A DNA stretch of 64,000 bases from Flavobacteriales bacterium (GCA_029245065.1 JAQWQB010000105.1:62001-126000); one strand, 5' to 3'; shown: positions 25,931-38,115, counted from the first letter of the stretch. Numbers and translations are program-made. Notes: generated by a model from the sequence alone, not told the origin.

Positions 25931-26497
25931 TTATTTTTTTACTTCAAAGTGTCCACCATTTGGATGTTGGCCTCTACAGTCACAACTTGAAAAGTTGTAA
26001 TCAGAAACCCAAATTAAGTTTTCTCGGTATCTCCTAAGCCAGTCCTGAACAGCTTTTTGAAATTTCAGTCTGTTCTCTCGTCCTTGCCGAAGATATTGCC
26101 AATAAGAACAGTAACCACAGCCAGAAGCATCAAACTCAACAGGCAAGAGATCGAAGGTTGGAATGCCGTGAATTATTTCTTGCAAGGTCGCATAAGAAAT
26201 ATCGCCTATTGTCCAATGTCCACCAAAATTTGGAACAAAAGCTTTTGATTTGGTTGTGTCAGCTAATCTTTCAATCAGTGGTTCGATGGCTTGTTCTTTC
26301 ATTTGAACTACATTCCAAAAAAGTGTATCGCCACAGCCAAATTTTCCAACTGCGAATTTTCCTTCGCAGATGTATCCCATATCTTCAATTTCTTTGAAAT
26401 TTTCAATTTGTGAATCAATGTCACCTTGAGCAAAGATGAGAAATGGGACTATCGTGAATATGAGAGTAAACTTTTTCAATGATAGGTTCTTTTGCAT
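25931..26497 (-). CDS. exported cysteine-containing protein, unknown
   Basis: About 188 residues, beginning MQKNLSLKKFTLIFTIVPFL and a probable signal peptidase site after IFAQ. The mature part has several cysteines (ICEG, GCGD, GCGYCSYW, CDCRG) that could form disulfides or bind a metal. The segment MKEQAIEPLIERLADTT looks like a single HEAT-like helix pair. Function unknown. The upstream TTG at 26506 is less likely than ATG 26497. Confidence 0.65.
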   Translation of the reverse strand: MQKNLSLKKFTLIFTIVPFLIFAQGDIDSQIENFKEIEDMGYICEGKFAVGKFGCGDTLFWNVVQMKEQAIEPLIERLADTTKSKAFVPNFGGHWTIGDISYATLQEIIHGIPTFDLLPVEFDASGCGYCSYWQYLRQGRENRLKFQKAVQDWLRRYRENLIWVSDYNFSSCDCRGQHPNGGHFEVKK

Positions 26498-26900
26498 GTT
26501 GCACAACAGTTGTGCATTTACCCGTCCGTCTATTCAACTTTTGTTTCAAAAGTAAGCACATCCTCAACAAGTTACACCTCTCCTTCCAATCCCACACCAC
26601 CCTAAAGAGTGATTTTCACCGTCCCAATCCAAGAAACCCCCATTGTTGTTGCCCAAGAACAAAAACACCTACAAACTCAACCGCTACGCCTAGACATTTC
26701 TGGGTGTTTTAGATGGGGGCGGGCCCGCGAGGGCTCCACAAGCAATAAACGCTAATCCTGTATATCCAGTCTGTTTTGCGTTTTATCCTGAAGCGATTAA
26801 CCAGCTTTTTAAAGTGCACTAAAATTTCAAGGCCGTTTACACATCCCTTCTCCATGAGCACCCGAACATCCCCCGTAGCTTTAGCGAAGACGGGGGCAGA
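26498..26900. other. 403-bp intergenic region without a recognised gene
   Basis: It contains a short GC-rich stem (GCCC/GGGC around 26723-26736) and the palindrome at 26870-26896. No coding or RNA gene is supported. Confidence 0.4.
26870..26896. repeat. CCCCCGT/ACGGGGG palindrome downstream of aspS
   Basis: Perfect 7-bp arms (26870-26876 and 26890-26896) around AGCTTTAGCGAAG. It lies 4 bp after the aspS stop on the minus strand. It may act as a transcript-end hairpin, although no T-run follows, or be a dispersed repeat. Confidence 0.55.
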
Positions 26901-28646
26901 CTACTTCCCTAACTTCAACTCCAATTCCTTCAACTGCTCACCATCAATCACAGCGGGTGCATCAATCATGACATCTCTACCACTGTTGTTTTTCGGGAAC
27001 GCGATGAAATCACGGATGCTATCGCTTCCTCCAAACAATGAACACAAACGATCAAAACCAAGTGCTAGTCCACCGTGTGGAGGAGCTCCGTACTCAAAGG
27101 CATTCATCAAGAAACCAAACTGCGCCAATGCCTCTTCTTTGGTGAAACCAAGAAGGTCGAACATGCGTGACTGAATTTCTCGGTCATGGATACGAATTGA
27201 TCCACCGCCAATTTCAACACCGTTAATCACCATGTCATATGCATTGGCATTCACCTTTCCAGGATCAGACTCAAGCATGTGCATGTGTTCTGGTTTCGGG
27301 GATGTGAACGGGTGGTGCATAGCGTGGTAACGCTCAGTATCTTCATCCCACTCCAATAACGGGAAGTCAATGACCCACAACGGTGCAAAAACATTCGGGT
27401 CACGCAATCCAAGTTCTTTTCCTAAGTGCAAGCGAAGCTCGTTAAGTTGCTTACGTGTTTTGTCCAAATCGCCACTCAAAATCAAGATCAAATCGCCTGG
27501 CTTCGCACCCGTGTGGGCGGCCCAGGCTTGCTGATCTTCCGTAGAGTAGAATTTATCTACGCTTGACTTGAAAGAGCCATCTTCGTTCACCTTGCAGTAA
27601 ACCAGGCCTTTCGCTCCAATTTGCGGACGACGAACGAAGTCGGTCAACGCGTCAAGTTGTTTTCGGCTGTAAGTAGCACATCCTTCAGCAACAATACCAA
27701 GAACAGCTTCAGCACCATCAAAAATGGCGAAGCCTTTGTCCTTCGTTACCGATGCCATGTCTTGAAACTTCATCCCAAAACGAATATCTGGCTTGTCTGA
27801 GCCGTAGTGTTCCATGGCGTCAGCATAGGTCATACGAGGAAATTCAGCCACGTCTACATTCTTCACCGTTTTGAACAGGTGACGCGCCATGCCTTCAAAC
27901 GTGTTCAAGATATCTTCCTGTTCTACAAATGCCATTTCGCAGTCTATCTGAGTGAACTCAGGCTGACGATCCGCACGTAGATCTTCATCTCGGAAACATT
28001 TTACAATTTGATAGTACTTGTCGTACCCAGAAACCATCAACAACTGCTTGAAGGTCTGTGGAGACTGTGGCAATGCGTAGAATTGACCTGGGTTCATTCT
28101 ACTTGGTACCACAAAATCACGCGCTCCTTCAGGAGTGGACTTGATCAAGTAGGGCGTTTCAACCTCCAAGAATCCAATTGAATCTAGGTATTTACGCGAC
28201 TCAATAGACATACGGTGACGCAACATCAAGTTGTTCATTACCGGCTTTCTACGAAGATCCAAGTAGCGGTACTCCATTCGGATATCTTCTCCTCCGTCAG
28301 TGTCATCTTCAATGGTAAATGGAGGCGTTTTAGCGGCATTCAACACTTCCAATGCAGAAACTTCAATTTCAATTTCTCCAGTTGGAATGTTCTTATTCTT
28401 GCTACTTCGCTCAATGATCTTTCCAGTTGCTTTTACAACGAACTCACGTCCGAGCTTTCTGGCAGCTTCGCACAACCCGGCATTGGTATCCATATTGAAG
28501 GCCAATTGCGTCATTCCGTAGCGGTCACGGAGATCAATGAATGTCATTCCCCCCAAGTCACGAGAGCGCTGTACCCAGCCACTCAATGTTACTTCTGTTC
28601 CTACGTGTTGGATGCGGAGTTCTCCGCAGGTGTGCGTGCGATGCAT
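26901..28646 (-). CDS. aspS: aspartyl-tRNA synthetase
   Basis: This 581-residue class II synthetase charges tRNA-Asp. It has the N-terminal OB anticodon-binding domain ([20 protein letters not shown]), motif 2 ([18 protein letters not shown]), the bacterial GAD insert, and motif 3 ([20 protein letters not shown]). Full length for the bacterial type. A -7 box lies 21 bp upstream. Confidence 0.98.
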   Translation of the reverse strand: MHRTHTCGELRIQHVGTEVTLSGWVQRSRDLGGMTFIDLRDRYGMTQLAFNMDTNAGLCEAARKLGREFVVKATGKIIERSSKNKNIPTGEIEIEVSALEVLNAAKTPPFTIEDDTDGGEDIRMEYRYLDLRRKPVMNNLMLRHRMSIESRKYLDSIGFLEVETPYLIKSTPEGARDFVVPSRMNPGQFYALPQSPQTFKQLLMVSGYDKYYQIVKCFRDEDLRADRQPEFTQIDCEMAFVEQEDILNTFEGMARHLFKTVKNVDVAEFPRMTYADAMEHYGSDKPDIRFGMKFQDMASVTKDKGFAIFDGAEAVLGIVAEGCATYSRKQLDALTDFVRRPQIGAKGLVYCKVNEDGSFKSSVDKFYSTEDQQAWAAHTGAKPGDLILILSGDLDKTRKQLNELRLHLGKELGLRDPNVFAPLWVIDFPLLEWDEDTERYHAMHHPFTSPKPEHMHMLESDPGKVNANAYDMVINGVEIGGGSIRIHDREIQSRMFDLLGFTKEEALAQFGFLMNAFEYGAPPHGGLALGFDRLCSLFGGSDSIRDFIAFPKNNSGRDVMIDAPAVIDGEQLKELELKLGK

Positions 28647-28666
28647 ATCGTTGTTTTTAAGCGTCG

Positions 28667-28674
28667 CGAAGTTA
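28667..28674 (-). promoter_or_regulatory. -7 box TAACTTCG of aspS
   Basis: One mismatch from TAnnTTTG on the minus strand, 21 bp before the ATG. Confidence 0.5.
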
Positions 28675-28935
28675 ACGAAAGGAGGCGGGATTACGAACCA
28701 AAGAGAGAATGGAAATTGCGTTGAAGTGACATGTTAATTGAAAATCTATGAGACTGCTCTGATCATTTGGATAGGATGACGATGGGTCCTGCGCTTCCCG
28801 TTCAGGACTGGAACTGCGAACCTGAACTCAAAGTCATTCCAATAATCAGCAAAATTCCATTTGTATCCACAGGCTGAACTGTGTAACTTATACCTCTTGT
28901 TTCGTATACCTAAATGCAATTACGCAACTTGCACT

Positions 28936-31900
28936 ATGCGCGCAGTTTATCTTGTCATATTCACCTTGCTTTTTAGCGCTGCTCAAGCCCAATTGGGAAA
29001 TGAGTGGATTGACTATTCACGTCAGTATTGGCGCTTTCCGGTGAGCGAAAATGGAATGTACCGCATAACCTATCAAGAACTTCTCTCAAGTGGATTTCCT
29101 GTTGAGCAAGTCAATCCGGCGGCGGTGAAATTATTTGGTAGGGGCGAAGAACAATATATCACTATCCAAGATGGAGGAGATAGTAGTTTTGACGAAGGGG
29201 ATTATATTGAGTTTTGGGCGAAGAAGAATGATGGTTGGCTCGACAAGCAAATCTATGATGATCCAACCCATCAAGTGAACGAACAGTATAGCCTCTTCAA
29301 TGATACAGCTTCCTATTTTTTGACATTTGCTGCTGGGAACGGACTTCGAACTGAAGCATATACGCCGGTTAATGACCCGAGTGAATTGCCAGCACTTCCC
29401 TATGTAGATTTCAAGTACAGAGAAAATTATACCGAAGAGTACCTTATTGGAAAACAAGATGTCAATAGCATTTCATTGCCTTGGTATGAAGAGGCAGAAG
29501 GGTGGTTTGATACCCGTTTTGCCATGGGGCAAACACGAAGTAAAACCATTGAACATCCGTTTTTATACTTGGGTGGAGATGCACCCAATGCTACTTTTAG
29601 AGCTACTTCTGCAAGTGCATCGCTCGCGGCGGGGTTTGTGAATCACCATCTTCAGGTAGGGTATGGAAGCCCCTTCCAACAAGTGGTGGATAGCATTTAT
29701 TACGGCTATCAATTCAATGATTTTAGCTGGCAGGTGCCCGTGAATGAATTGGTAGGGAATTCCACGGTGGTAATCCACCGATCTCAAGATGATTTGAACG
29801 TAGCTGCCGATTGGCATGCGGTGGGGTGGATTGAGATTTCGTACCCAAGGATAGCTAACTTCACAGCGCAGCAAACCGCTTTCAAGGCTGTTAACCTTTT
29901 CGCCCAAACAGAAGGGAAATTGGAAATTACGTCACAACTGACAAACCCACGGTTGTTCGAAGAAGCAAATGGTTTGCTACGCGAATTCGATGTTACAGTA
30001 CAAGGAGAAAATTTCCAAAGCATCGTTTCATTTCTAACCACTCCAAACATCACAAATTTGGTGTTGGTTGATGCAAACGACTTCACCGAAGTGACCAATC
30101 TCCAACCTGTTACAACCACTGGGTATTTCGAAAATTATGCAGCAACTAACCTGGATAGCGCCTTTGTGATCATCACGGCGCCGCCATTGATGGACGCCGC
30201 CAATTCCTATGCGTTTTACAGAGAAAACGAAGGAATGGATGTTCTCTTGGTAGATGTAGAAGAACTGTACATGCAATATGGGGCGGGCATTTGGAAGCAT
30301 CCATTGAGCATTCGTCGCTTTTGCGATGACCTCCTTCAAAGCTGGGATTCAAAACCATCTCACCTCTTTTTTATTGGGAAGTCCATCTTCGAAATGAAGA
30401 TCAGTGCCACCGTGGGCGCGCGCGACAATCCCATCAACTACCAAAACAACTTAGTTCCCAGCTGGGGCTACCCAACGAGTGATCTGGTGTTCACTTCTGG
30501 ATTGGACGGGACGCTTTCTGAAGTGGCTATTCCAACCGGACGACTCAGTGCAAAATCACCTGAAGAAGTCTTGAACTACCTCAACAAGGTGGTGGAGTTT
30601 GAAGCGCAAGAGCCCGCACCTTGGATGAAAAGAGTTATCCATTTCGGAGGAGGGGGAAACCAGTTCGAGCAAACACTTTTCGCCACCTACCTGAACAACT
30701 ATTCTTCAGTGGTACAAGACACGTGCTTCGGCGGAAAAGTATCTAGCTTCTTCAAGACAACCACTGACCCGATTCAGTTAAATCTATCTGATAGCATTTC
30801 CTACCTCATCAGCGACGGAGTGAGTTTGATGACTTTTTTCGGACACGCTAGTAGCACAGGGTTTGATGTGAATATTGACTCACCTTCGAGCTATGACAAC
30901 CAAGGAAAGTACCCGCTCTTGATTGGGAATAGCTGCTACACCGGGAATATCCATTTGCCAACTGACTTTAGCACCAGTGAGACTTTCGTCTTGGCTCCCA
31001 ACGCCGGTACAATTGGATTCATTGCCAAGGCCGACTTAGGTGCACCTTCTTACCTGAATATCTGGACCGATAACTTCTACAGGCAAACTTTTCAAGCGAA
31101 TTACGGCGGATCCATCGGCCAGAACATGAAACGAGCTGTGCAGCAATTTCAAAGTGAGACACAAAATTTAATTACCGAAAATACCGCCCTCACGTTTAGC
31201 TTGCATGGGGACCCGTCTATTGTGCTCAATTCATTCGAAGAACCAGATTTCACCGTTTCGGTTGAAGACATCATCTTCGAACCTGAAAATGTGACTTCCG
31301 ACTTGGAATCATTCCAGATGAAAGTAGCCGTTACCAATATTGGTAAAGCAGTGAATGAACCCTTTGGAATCGAACTCGTTCGTCATTTACCAAACGGACA
31401 AGACACTTCCCTTGTGGTTGATCTTGCGAGCCTCTATTTCAGAGATACTGTTGTTTTCGAACTTCCGATAGATCAGTTAAATGGCGTCGGATTGAACTCG
31501 TTTGATGTATTGGTAGACTTTCCAGGTGATCAGGTGGATGAGCTGGAAGATTTGAGCAACAACACCGTTTACGGGAAAGAGTTGTTTGTAACCAGTGGAG
31601 ACTTAATTCCCGTTCACCCATTTAATTTCGCAATTGAACCAGCGAACAGCGTACTGCTGAAAGCCAGCACAGGTGACCCGCTGGCACCTGCTCGAACGTA
31701 CATCATGGAATTGGATACCACTGACCAGTTCAATAGCCCATTGCTGCTAACCACCAGTGTAACGCAGTCAGGCGGCGTAGTAGAATGGGATGTGCCAGTT
31801 ACAGCGGTCAATGAACGTGTTTATTACTGGCGAACAGCGGCTCAACCAGATGCGGGAAATGATCCCCGATGGCGTATGCACAGCTTTCAATACTTGGAAG

Positions 31901-33948
31901 ATGAACGTGGATTCGGGCAGTCTCATTTTGAACAATTTAGAGACAATGCGTTCATTCAAATGGTTTTTGATGATGCCGACAATGAAGTAGAATTCACCAC
32001 CGGAGAGGTAGACTTGAAATGTACGGTGTACGGAAACCCGAACAACAGTTTCGAGATTAACGCTACACGGTATCAGATTGATTTGGAAGTCATGGACTAC
32101 GCCGGATGCGGCAATCAAGCAGCTATTCACATTGCTGTGCTTGACCCAGTGACATTGGCCCCATGGGAATCGAATTACGATGACCTCTATCCTGAGAATG
32201 ATTTTGACAACTTAATGAGTTGCGCTGAAGGAAGAGCACGTCCAGAAAAGTACTTCATCTTCCGTCAGAACAATGCCACAGAACTCGCGGGCCTAGCTAC
32301 TATGTTAGATGCGGTCCCAGATGGGCACTACATTTTGGCCTATTCTTGGAAGTATGTCAACTACGATGGGTGGGACGCCAACGGCCCTGAATTGTACGAT
32401 GCCTTTGCAGACTTAGGTGCGTTGCAATTGGGTGCAGCACAAGACAGTGTTCCATTTATTTTCTTCGTCGAAAAAGGCTTGCCTGCTTCGGCCCAAGAGA
32501 TCTACGGAACAGCGCAAGATGAACTAATTGAATTCGAAACATCACTTTCTGGAGCCTTTGGGATTGGTAAAATTCGCACGCCGAAATTTGGACCGGTTAG
32601 CGAATGGGAAGCGTTGTTTTGGGACATTGAATCTGAAGAAGGTGATAGCACACGAATTAAGGTAGCTGGGGTGAATGCCGAAGGGAATGAGTGGATTTTG
32701 AACGACCTTCCTTCCATCGACGAAGAATGGCAAACTCTCGGAACTGAAATAGAAGCCTCTGCATATCCATACATCCGTTTGCAAGGAGACTACTTCGACC
32801 CAGAAGAACAAACTCCAGCTCAGTTGGACTATTGGCGACTCATCAGCGATCATGCTCCGGAATGTGCGTTGAATGCGGCTGAAGGATTCTTCTTTCCATC
32901 GGACACCGTGCAACAAGGAGAGCCGCTTCCTTTTGCGATTGCCATTGAAAACATCGGTGAGTTTGACATGGATAGCTTGCTGGTGAGGTACACCGTGCAG
33001 CGTTCAGGATCTCCTGCAATGGAAGTGGAGTATGTGAGACAAGATAGTTTGAGGGTGGGCGAAACACTCTTGGATACCCTCTTCATTTCAACCAACCTGT
33101 TCTCAGGTGATATGGTCTTGAAGGTTGAAGCCAACCCACGAGATGAGAATGGCGTAGGTGACCAATTGGAGCAATTCCATTTCAACAACGTAGCCGAAAT
33201 GCGCTTCTTCGTTCAAGATGACAACATCAACCCGTTGCTAGATGTGACGTTTGACGGACAACACATCCTTCATGGCGACATTGTTTCTGCGCAACCCTAC
33301 ATTCGCATTGCGTTGGACGATGAAAACCCATTCATCCTGATGGATGAGCCTTCAGATACGGCCCAATTCAAGGTGTTTGTTACTTGGCCAGATCAATCCC
33401 AACATCCGGTTTATTTCTCAGATCCGAACATCATTAATTTCTATCCGGCAACCAGTTCAGCAAACAGGTGTTACATCGAGTACCGTCCGGTGTTTGAGGC
33501 TGATGGAGCTTATGAATTGTTGGTGCAAGCGCAAGACAAAAGTGGCAACGCCTCAGGTGATCTTGACTACCGCATCGGGTTTGAAATTTACTCCAAGCCT
33601 AGCATCACGGAAGTGCTGAACTATCCGAACCCATTCAGCACACGCACGCAATTTGTGTTCACGTTAACAGGCGTTGAGCCCCCTGATGAGGTGCTTATAC
33701 GTATCATGACCATCAGCGGAAGTGTGGTGCGTGAAATTAGGAGCGATGAATTGGGCCCATTGCAAATTGGGCGAAATCAAACAGATTTTTGGTGGGATGG
33801 AACCGATCAATTCGGGGATCAACTCGCAAATGGAATTTACTTGTATTCTGTTCAAGCAAGGCTACGCGGACAAAACCTCGATTTAAGCGCCACAAATGCA
33901 TCGCCATTTTTCAAGAATGGCATTGGTAAAATGTATCTCCTTAGATAA
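28936..33948 (+). CDS. C25-family cysteine peptidase of the PorU2 kind (T9SS-associated)
   Basis: This about 1670-residue protein has a signal peptide ([19 protein letters not shown]), a long N-terminal region, a gingipain-type C25 catalytic domain with H637 in FFGHASS and C667 in [13 protein letters not shown]-like beta domains in the middle, and a FlgD-like domain at the C-terminus ([14 protein letters not shown], ending NGIGKMYLL). PorU, the T9SS sortase, has the same catalytic domain but is shorter; the long form is usually called 'putative sortase PorU2'. It probably cleaves or attaches secreted proteins at the cell surface. ATG 28936 is preferred over the upstream TTG 28861. Confidence 0.82.
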   Translation: MRAVYLVIFTLLFSAAQAQLGNEWIDYSRQYWRFPVSENGMYRITYQELLSSGFPVEQVNPAAVKLFGRGEEQYITIQDGGDSSFDEGDYIEFWAKKNDGWLDKQIYDDPTHQVNEQYSLFNDTASYFLTFAAGNGLRTEAYTPVNDPSELPALPYVDFKYRENYTEEYLIGKQDVNSISLPWYEEAEGWFDTRFAMGQTRSKTIEHPFLYLGGDAPNATFRATSASASLAAGFVNHHLQVGYGSPFQQVVDSIYYGYQFNDFSWQVPVNELVGNSTVVIHRSQDDLNVAADWHAVGWIEISYPRIANFTAQQTAFKAVNLFAQTEGKLEITSQLTNPRLFEEANGLLREFDVTVQGENFQSIVSFLTTPNITNLVLVDANDFTEVTNLQPVTTTGYFENYAATNLDSAFVIITAPPLMDAANSYAFYRENEGMDVLLVDVEELYMQYGAGIWKHPLSIRRFCDDLLQSWDSKPSHLFFIGKSIFEMKISATVGARDNPINYQNNLVPSWGYPTSDLVFTSGLDGTLSEVAIPTGRLSAKSPEEVLNYLNKVVEFEAQEPAPWMKRVIHFGGGGNQFEQTLFATYLNNYSSVVQDTCFGGKVSSFFKTTTDPIQLNLSDSISYLISDGVSLMTFFGHASSTGFDVNIDSPSSYDNQGKYPLLIGNSCYTGNIHLPTDFSTSETFVLAPNAGTIGFIAKADLGAPSYLNIWTDNFYRQTFQANYGGSIGQNMKRAVQQFQSETQNLITENTALTFSLHGDPSIVLNSFEEPDFTVSVEDIIFEPENVTSDLESFQMKVAVTNIGKAVNEPFGIELVRHLPNGQDTSLVVDLASLYFRDTVVFELPIDQLNGVGLNSFDVLVDFPGDQVDELEDLSNNTVYGKELFVTSGDLIPVHPFNFAIEPANSVLLKASTGDPLAPARTYIMELDTTDQFNSPLLLTTSVTQSGGVVEWDVPVTAVNERVYYWRTAAQPDAGNDPRWRMHSFQYLEDERGFGQSHFEQFRDNAFIQMVFDDADNEVEFTTGEVDLKCTVYGNPNNSFEINATRYQIDLEVMDYAGCGNQAAIHIAVLDPVTLAPWESNYDDLYPENDFDNLMSCAEGRARPEKYFIFRQNNATELAGLATMLDAVPDGHYILAYSWKYVNYDGWDANGPELYDAFADLGALQLGAAQDSVPFIFFVEKGLPASAQEIYGTAQDELIEFETSLSGAFGIGKIRTPKFGPVSEWEALFWDIESEEGDSTRIKVAGVNAEGNEWILNDLPSIDEEWQTLGTEIEASAYPYIRLQGDYFDPEEQTPAQLDYWRLISDHAPECALNAAEGFFFPSDTVQQGEPLPFAIAIENIGEFDMDSLLVRYTVQRSGSPAMEVEYVRQDSLRVGETLLDTLFISTNLFSGDMVLKVEANPRDENGVGDQLEQFHFNNVAEMRFFVQDDNINPLLDVTFDGQHILHGDIVSAQPYIRIALDDENPFILMDEPSDTAQFKVFVTWPDQSQHPVYFSDPNIINFYPATSSANRCYIEYRPVFEADGAYELLVQAQDKSGNASGDLDYRIGFEIYSKPSITEVLNYPNPFSTRTQFVFTLTGVEPPDEVLIRIMTISGSVVREIRSDELGPLQIGRNQTDFWWDGTDQFGDQLANGIYLYSVQARLRGQNLDLSATNASPFFKNGIGKMYLLR

Positions 33949-33983
33949 GGTCACTTCGGCCTGAAAGAAATCGTCAATTCTCC

Positions 33984-33991
33984 TATCTTCG
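33984..33991 (+). promoter_or_regulatory. -7 box TATCTTCG of the acyl-CoA carboxylase gene
   Basis: One mismatch from TAnnTTTG, four bases before the ATG at 33996, giving a leaderless or nearly leaderless mRNA. Confidence 0.5.
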
Positions 33992-33995
33992 TACC

Positions 33996-35531
33996 ATGAA
34001 ATTCGAAGAGCTCGATAGTAAAATCGCTAAGGCGAAACTGGGTGGAGGTGAAAAGCGCATCGAATCCCAACACAAGAAAGGAAAACTCACAGCAAGAGAG
34101 CGTGTAGAATACTTATTGGACGAAAATTCGTTCGAAGAATTGGGTATGCTCGTTACACACCGGTCCACGAATTTTGGTTTGGAAAAGCAGAAATTCTTAG
34201 GAGATGGAGTGGTTACCGGTTTCGGTACCATTGACGGAAGACTGGTGTATGTGTTTTCACAGGATTTCACCGTAATGGGAGGTTCGTTAGCGGAAGCGCA
34301 CGCAGAGAAGATTTGCAAAATCATGGATCTTGCCATGAAAAATGGAGCCCCTGTTATCGGGTTAAACGATTCAGGTGGAGCGCGAATTCAAGAAGGTGTT
34401 GTATCCTTGGGAGGGTACGCAGATATCTTCTACCGAAATGTGAAAGCAAGTGGTGTAGTGCCGCAACTTTCAGCAATCATGGGCCCTTGTGCCGGTGGTG
34501 CGGTTTACTCACCAGCGCTTACTGATTTCATCTTCATGACCGAAGGAACGTCGTACATGTTTGTAACGGGTCCTAACGTAGTGAAAACAGTAACCCACGA
34601 AGAAGTAACAGCGGAAGAATTAGGAGGAGCTTCGACCCATAGCACGAAAAGTGGTGTCACCCACTTCAGCTGTGAGAATGAAATTGCGACCTTAAACGCA
34701 CTTCGCACGGTATTCGGGTACATTCCACAGAACTGTGAAGATGATGTCCCATTTGTAGCCTATAACGCTACTGATGAGAACCGTCCGCACTTGGATGAGA
34801 TCATCCCGGAAAGTGCCAACCAACCATACGATATCAAGTCGGTCATCAATGGCGTAATTGATGAAGATAGCTTCTGTGAAGTACACAAAGATTACGCAGA
34901 AAACATCGTTGTAGGATTCGGTAGACTTGCCGGAAAAAGCATAGGTATTGTTGCGAACCAGCCAGCTTATTTAGCGGGTGTTTTGGACATTGATGCATCC
35001 AATAAAGCGGCGCGTTTTGTGCGTTTCTGTGATGCGTTCAACATTCCACTTCTTGTGTTCGAAGATGTGCCTGGTTTCCTTCCAGGGACAGACCAAGAAT
35101 GGAACGGAATCATTTCAAATGGAGCGAAACTACTTTATGCGTTCTCTGAAGCTACTGTTCCTCGTATTACGGTTATTACCCGTAAAGCATACGGTGGTGC
35201 GTACGATGTGATGAATTCGAAGCACATTGGCGCAGACATGAACTACGCGTGGCCAACTGCTGAGATTGCTGTAATGGGGGCGAAAGGAGCTGCTGAGATT
35301 ATCTTTAAGAAAGAAATTAAGGAAGCAACTGATCCTGAGGCGAAGTGGAAAGAGAAAGAAGCAGAATATGCTGAACTTTTTGCGAATCCATACAATGCTG
35401 CAGCCCGCGGATATGTTGATGAAGTGATCAAGCCGCATCAAACAAGAGCGAAGCTCATCAAGGCATTCGACATGTTGAAGAACAAGGTTGAACACCTTCC
35501 GAAAAAGAAACACGGCAACATTCCACTATAA
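33996..35531 (+). CDS. acyl-CoA carboxylase beta (carboxyltransferase) subunit
   Basis: This 511-residue protein is the carboxyltransferase of a propionyl-CoA or methylmalonyl-CoA type carboxylase. Signatures are [11 protein letters not shown] (N-terminal crotonase-like half), [13 protein letters not shown] and the C-terminal [10 protein letters not shown] and [10 protein letters not shown]. It transfers CO2 from carboxybiotin to acyl-CoA. The biotin carboxylase and carrier genes are not adjacent, so the partner subunits lie elsewhere. A bidirectional terminator follows. Confidence 0.95.
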   Translation: MKFEELDSKIAKAKLGGGEKRIESQHKKGKLTARERVEYLLDENSFEELGMLVTHRSTNFGLEKQKFLGDGVVTGFGTIDGRLVYVFSQDFTVMGGSLAEAHAEKICKIMDLAMKNGAPVIGLNDSGGARIQEGVVSLGGYADIFYRNVKASGVVPQLSAIMGPCAGGAVYSPALTDFIFMTEGTSYMFVTGPNVVKTVTHEEVTAEELGGASTHSTKSGVTHFSCENEIATLNALRTVFGYIPQNCEDDVPFVAYNATDENRPHLDEIIPESANQPYDIKSVINGVIDEDSFCEVHKDYAENIVVGFGRLAGKSIGIVANQPAYLAGVLDIDASNKAARFVRFCDAFNIPLLVFEDVPGFLPGTDQEWNGIISNGAKLLYAFSEATVPRITVITRKAYGGAYDVMNSKHIGADMNYAWPTAEIAVMGAKGAAEIIFKKEIKEATDPEAKWKEKEAEYAELFANPYNAAARGYVDEVIKPHQTRAKLIKAFDMLKNKVEHLPKKKHGNIPL

Positions 35532-35550
35532 AGGAAATACTACCGCATAA

Positions 35551-35582
35551 AAAAAGGCCCGAGATTATCTCGGGCCTTTTTT
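35551..35582. terminator. bidirectional intrinsic terminator
   Basis: Stem GGCCCGAGA/TCTCGGGCC with a TTA loop, flanked by A- and T-runs, between two convergent genes. It works for either strand. Confidence 0.95.
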
Positions 35583-35597
35583 CGTTAGAAGTGATGT

Positions 35598-36242
35598 TTA
35601 CTTCGCCATACGCTTAATACTACATCCCATTGGGCGCGTAGATGGCGTTGGAATTTCTTCACCAGCTGAACACGCCTGAAGCGCATTTGCTAGCCATGGT
35701 TCTTTCACTTCCTTAGAAGAATCAACGTTGTCATCAATAGCTCCTTTGTATACAAGCTTCATTTCCTTGTCGAAAAGGTAAACGTGCGGTGTGGTACGTG
35801 CACCCATAGCGTCAGCCAATGCATGGTTTTCGTCCACTACGTAAGGCATCTTGTATTTTGATGTTTTCGCATGCTTCTTCATCGCATCCAATGAATCGTC
35901 ACCTTCGCGTTTCGCTTCATTTGAATTAATCAACACCATTCCGAATCCGGCTTTTGCAGCAACGTCGTAAACATCGTTGTAACGTCCTTCCCATCCTTCG
36001 CTTTTTCCTTCACGTCCAACTACAAACGGACAAGTATTACAAGAAAAAACAACGAGCAATCCGTTGTCTTCGGCAAGGGATTTCAGGGTGTGAGATTTAC
36101 CATCTACACCAACCATTTTCGCATCCATCATTGGAGCTTCTGAACCAATAGCTAATGATTCAGGATCACTTTCGCCTGCCATAAAAGCAGAGCCAATAAG
36201 CGCTACCATCAATGATGCAGCTATAAAAATTGATTTTTTCAT
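35598..36242 (-). CDS. exported thioredoxin-fold (redoxin) protein
   Basis: This 214-residue protein has a signal peptide (MKKSIFIAASLMVALIGSAF) and an AhpC/TSA-like redoxin domain with the active site CNTCPFV (CxxC), cis-proline loop ARTTPHVYLF. It likely handles thiol exchange in the periplasm. The substrate is unknown. A further cysteine pair near the C-terminus (ACSAG, MGCS) may be structural. No partner genes are adjacent. Confidence 0.88.
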   Translation of the reverse strand: MKKSIFIAASLMVALIGSAFMAGESDPESLAIGSEAPMMDAKMVGVDGKSHTLKSLAEDNGLLVVFSCNTCPFVVGREGKSEGWEGRYNDVYDVAAKAGFGMVLINSNEAKREGDDSLDAMKKHAKTSKYKMPYVVDENHALADAMGARTTPHVYLFDKEMKLVYKGAIDDNVDSSKEVKEPWLANALQACSAGEEIPTPSTRPMGCSIKRMAK

Positions 36243-36555
36243 TTTTCGGGTTTTTAATAGAACAGCGCAAAGTAGAAAATGTTGTCTTTCTAAACTTCAC
36301 GGAAGTGTGTTCAATTAGTTAATGAATGTTAGGGGTGAGACTGGTAGCTTTCAAAATAGTTTAAAACACCAAAAAGGCCACCCCGTTGGACGGCCTTCGT
36401 TGGTAAATAAATGAAAACAATTAAACTATCTAAATATCTCTACATGAGAACTTACATGATGGTTTAACGCCAGAAATGCAATTCGGTTACGATTAAAGGC
36501 GAAAAAAACACGAAGAAATCATAAGTGACTGAAAACTAGCTGAAAAAAGAGTGAA
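36243..36555. other. 313-bp intergenic region
   Basis: It contains an AAGGCC/GGCCTT hairpin (about 36375-36396) with five T residues after it on the minus strand, a possible terminator 160-180 bp after the TM2 gene. A plus-strand 18-codon ORF (MKTIKLSKYLYMRTYMMV) starts near 36411; no evidence that it is used. Confidence 0.45.
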
Positions 36556-36978
36556 TTAATTCCCTCCCCACATGATAAGCTGTTCATTTTGATAGTAAGG
36601 CGAAATGTCTTTGACGAAACACAAGTGCAGGAAGTCAATGACCGGGAGAATCCCTAGTCCGCCACCGAGTGTTAATGTATAGAATACGGGGATGTAATCT
36701 TCCGTTCCCAAGTAAATCCTGTGTGCACCAAATACCCCTAATGTGAGTGTCAAACAAATGGCAACGGCTCGGGTATCTTCAACAGGAGCTATCTCAGGCA
36801 TATCTTGCGTAGCACTTACCGTCCTTTTCTTAAAAAGAACGCGCACAAAGTCCTTTACAACACGCACTTCTTTATGTCCGCGAAGATCTTCTGAACGGGG
36901 AGAACTTGAAGCATCATGTTGCGCTTGCAAACCAAGGCAAGAGGATAGCAGAACAAGAAATATGAAAATTACGCGCAT
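36556..36978 (-). CDS. TM2-domain protein
   Basis: This 140-residue protein has an N-terminal export signal (MRVIFIFLVLLSSCLGLQAQ, which includes an LSSC that could be a lipobox) and a C-terminal TM2 domain: LTLGVFGAHRIYLG followed by a hairpin of two hydrophobic helices. TM2 proteins are small membrane proteins of mostly unknown function. The signal is oddly combined with the membrane hairpin; both are seen in Bacteroidota members. Confidence 0.75.
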   Translation of the reverse strand: MRVIFIFLVLLSSCLGLQAQHDASSSPRSEDLRGHKEVRVVKDFVRVLFKKRTVSATQDMPEIAPVEDTRAVAICLTLTLGVFGAHRIYLGTEDYIPVFYTLTLGGGLGILPVIDFLHLCFVKDISPYYQNEQLIMWGGN

Positions 36979-37021
36979 GATATACTAACGTTCATAGCGC
37001 AAGTTTAGGATATTCTACTGA

Positions 37022-38071
37022 TTAAAGAATCAACATCGCATCACCGTACGCATAGAAGCGGTACTTCTCCTTAATTGCTGTTTGGTAAGCTTCCTGAATC
37101 AAATCGTATCCCCCGAATGCAGACGCCATCATCAACAAAGTAGATTCTGGTGTGTGGAAGTTCGTAATCATTGCATCCGCAATTTTGAACTCATATGGAG
37201 GGAAGATGAACTTGTTCGTCCACCCATCGAAAGGCTTCAGACGGTTGTAAGTGCTCACAGAAGATTCAATTCCGCGCATAGACGTTGTTCCAACAGCGCA
37301 AACTTTACGCTTGGCGTCCTTCGCTTCATTCACTTTATCAGCTGTGTTCGCAGGAATAATCACCTGCTCACTGTCCATCTTGTGCTTAGTTAGATCTTCT
37401 ACTTCCACCGGACGGAAAGTACCCAATCCTACGTGTAGTGATATTGTTCCGAATTCGATTCCCTTCAACTCAAGACGCTTCAACAATTCTCTACTGAAGT
37501 GGAGTCCAGCGGTAGGAACAGCAACGGCTCCTTCGTTCTTAGCGTAGATCGTTTGGAAACGCTCTGCATCAGAAGGCTCAACATCACGATCAATGTACTT
37601 TGGAAGAGGCGTTTCACCCAACTGATACACCGTCTGCTTGAATTCTTCATGCGTCCCATCAAACAAGAAACGAAGTGTTCGTCCTCTTGATGTGGTGTTG
37701 TCAATTACTTCAGCAACCAACTCATCGTTGTCTCCGAAGTAAAGCTTGTTTCCAATACGAATCTTTCTCGCCGGATCAACCAATACATCCCAAAGAAGGC
37801 TCTCACGATTCAACTCGCGAAGAAGGAAAACCTCAATAGTTGCTCCAGTCTTTTCTTTGTTTCCGTACAATCTTGCCGGGAACACTTTCGTGTCATTCAA
37901 CACCATGATGTCGCCTTCGTCAAAATAGTCAAGAACGTCCTTGAACATCCGGTGCTCAATCTTTCCTGTGTCACGATGGATAACCATCAACCTTGACTCA
38001 TCACGATTGTCTTTTGGATGTTGTGCAATTAATTTCTCTGGCAATTCAAACTTAAACTGTGAAAGCTTCAT
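37022..38071 (-). CDS. queA: S-adenosylmethionine:tRNA ribosyltransferase-isomerase
   Basis: This 349-residue protein makes epoxyqueuosine in tRNA during queuosine synthesis. Signatures include [12 protein letters not shown] at the start, [13 protein letters not shown] and the C-terminal FIFPPYEF and [12 protein letters not shown]. Full length for the family. A -7 box lies 37 bp upstream. truB ends 104 bp behind it. Confidence 0.97.
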   Translation of the reverse strand: MKLSQFKFELPEKLIAQHPKDNRDESRLMVIHRDTGKIEHRMFKDVLDYFDEGDIMVLNDTKVFPARLYGNKEKTGATIEVFLLRELNRESLLWDVLVDPARKIRIGNKLYFGDNDELVAEVIDNTTSRGRTLRFLFDGTHEEFKQTVYQLGETPLPKYIDRDVEPSDAERFQTIYAKNEGAVAVPTAGLHFSRELLKRLELKGIEFGTISLHVGLGTFRPVEVEDLTKHKMDSEQVIIPANTADKVNEAKDAKRKVCAVGTTSMRGIESSVSTYNRLKPFDGWTNKFIFPPYEFKIADAMITNFHTPESTLLMMASAFGGYDLIQEAYQTAIKEKYRFYAYGDAMLIL

Positions 38072-38107
38072 GTATGTGGTGTTTTAATAGCCTTAAAAAA
38101 GGGTTGG

Positions 38108-38115
38108 CAAAAGTA
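38108..38115 (-). promoter_or_regulatory. -7 box TACTTTTG of queA
   Basis: Exact match to TAnnTTTG on the minus strand, ending 37 bp before the ATG. Confidence 0.6.
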
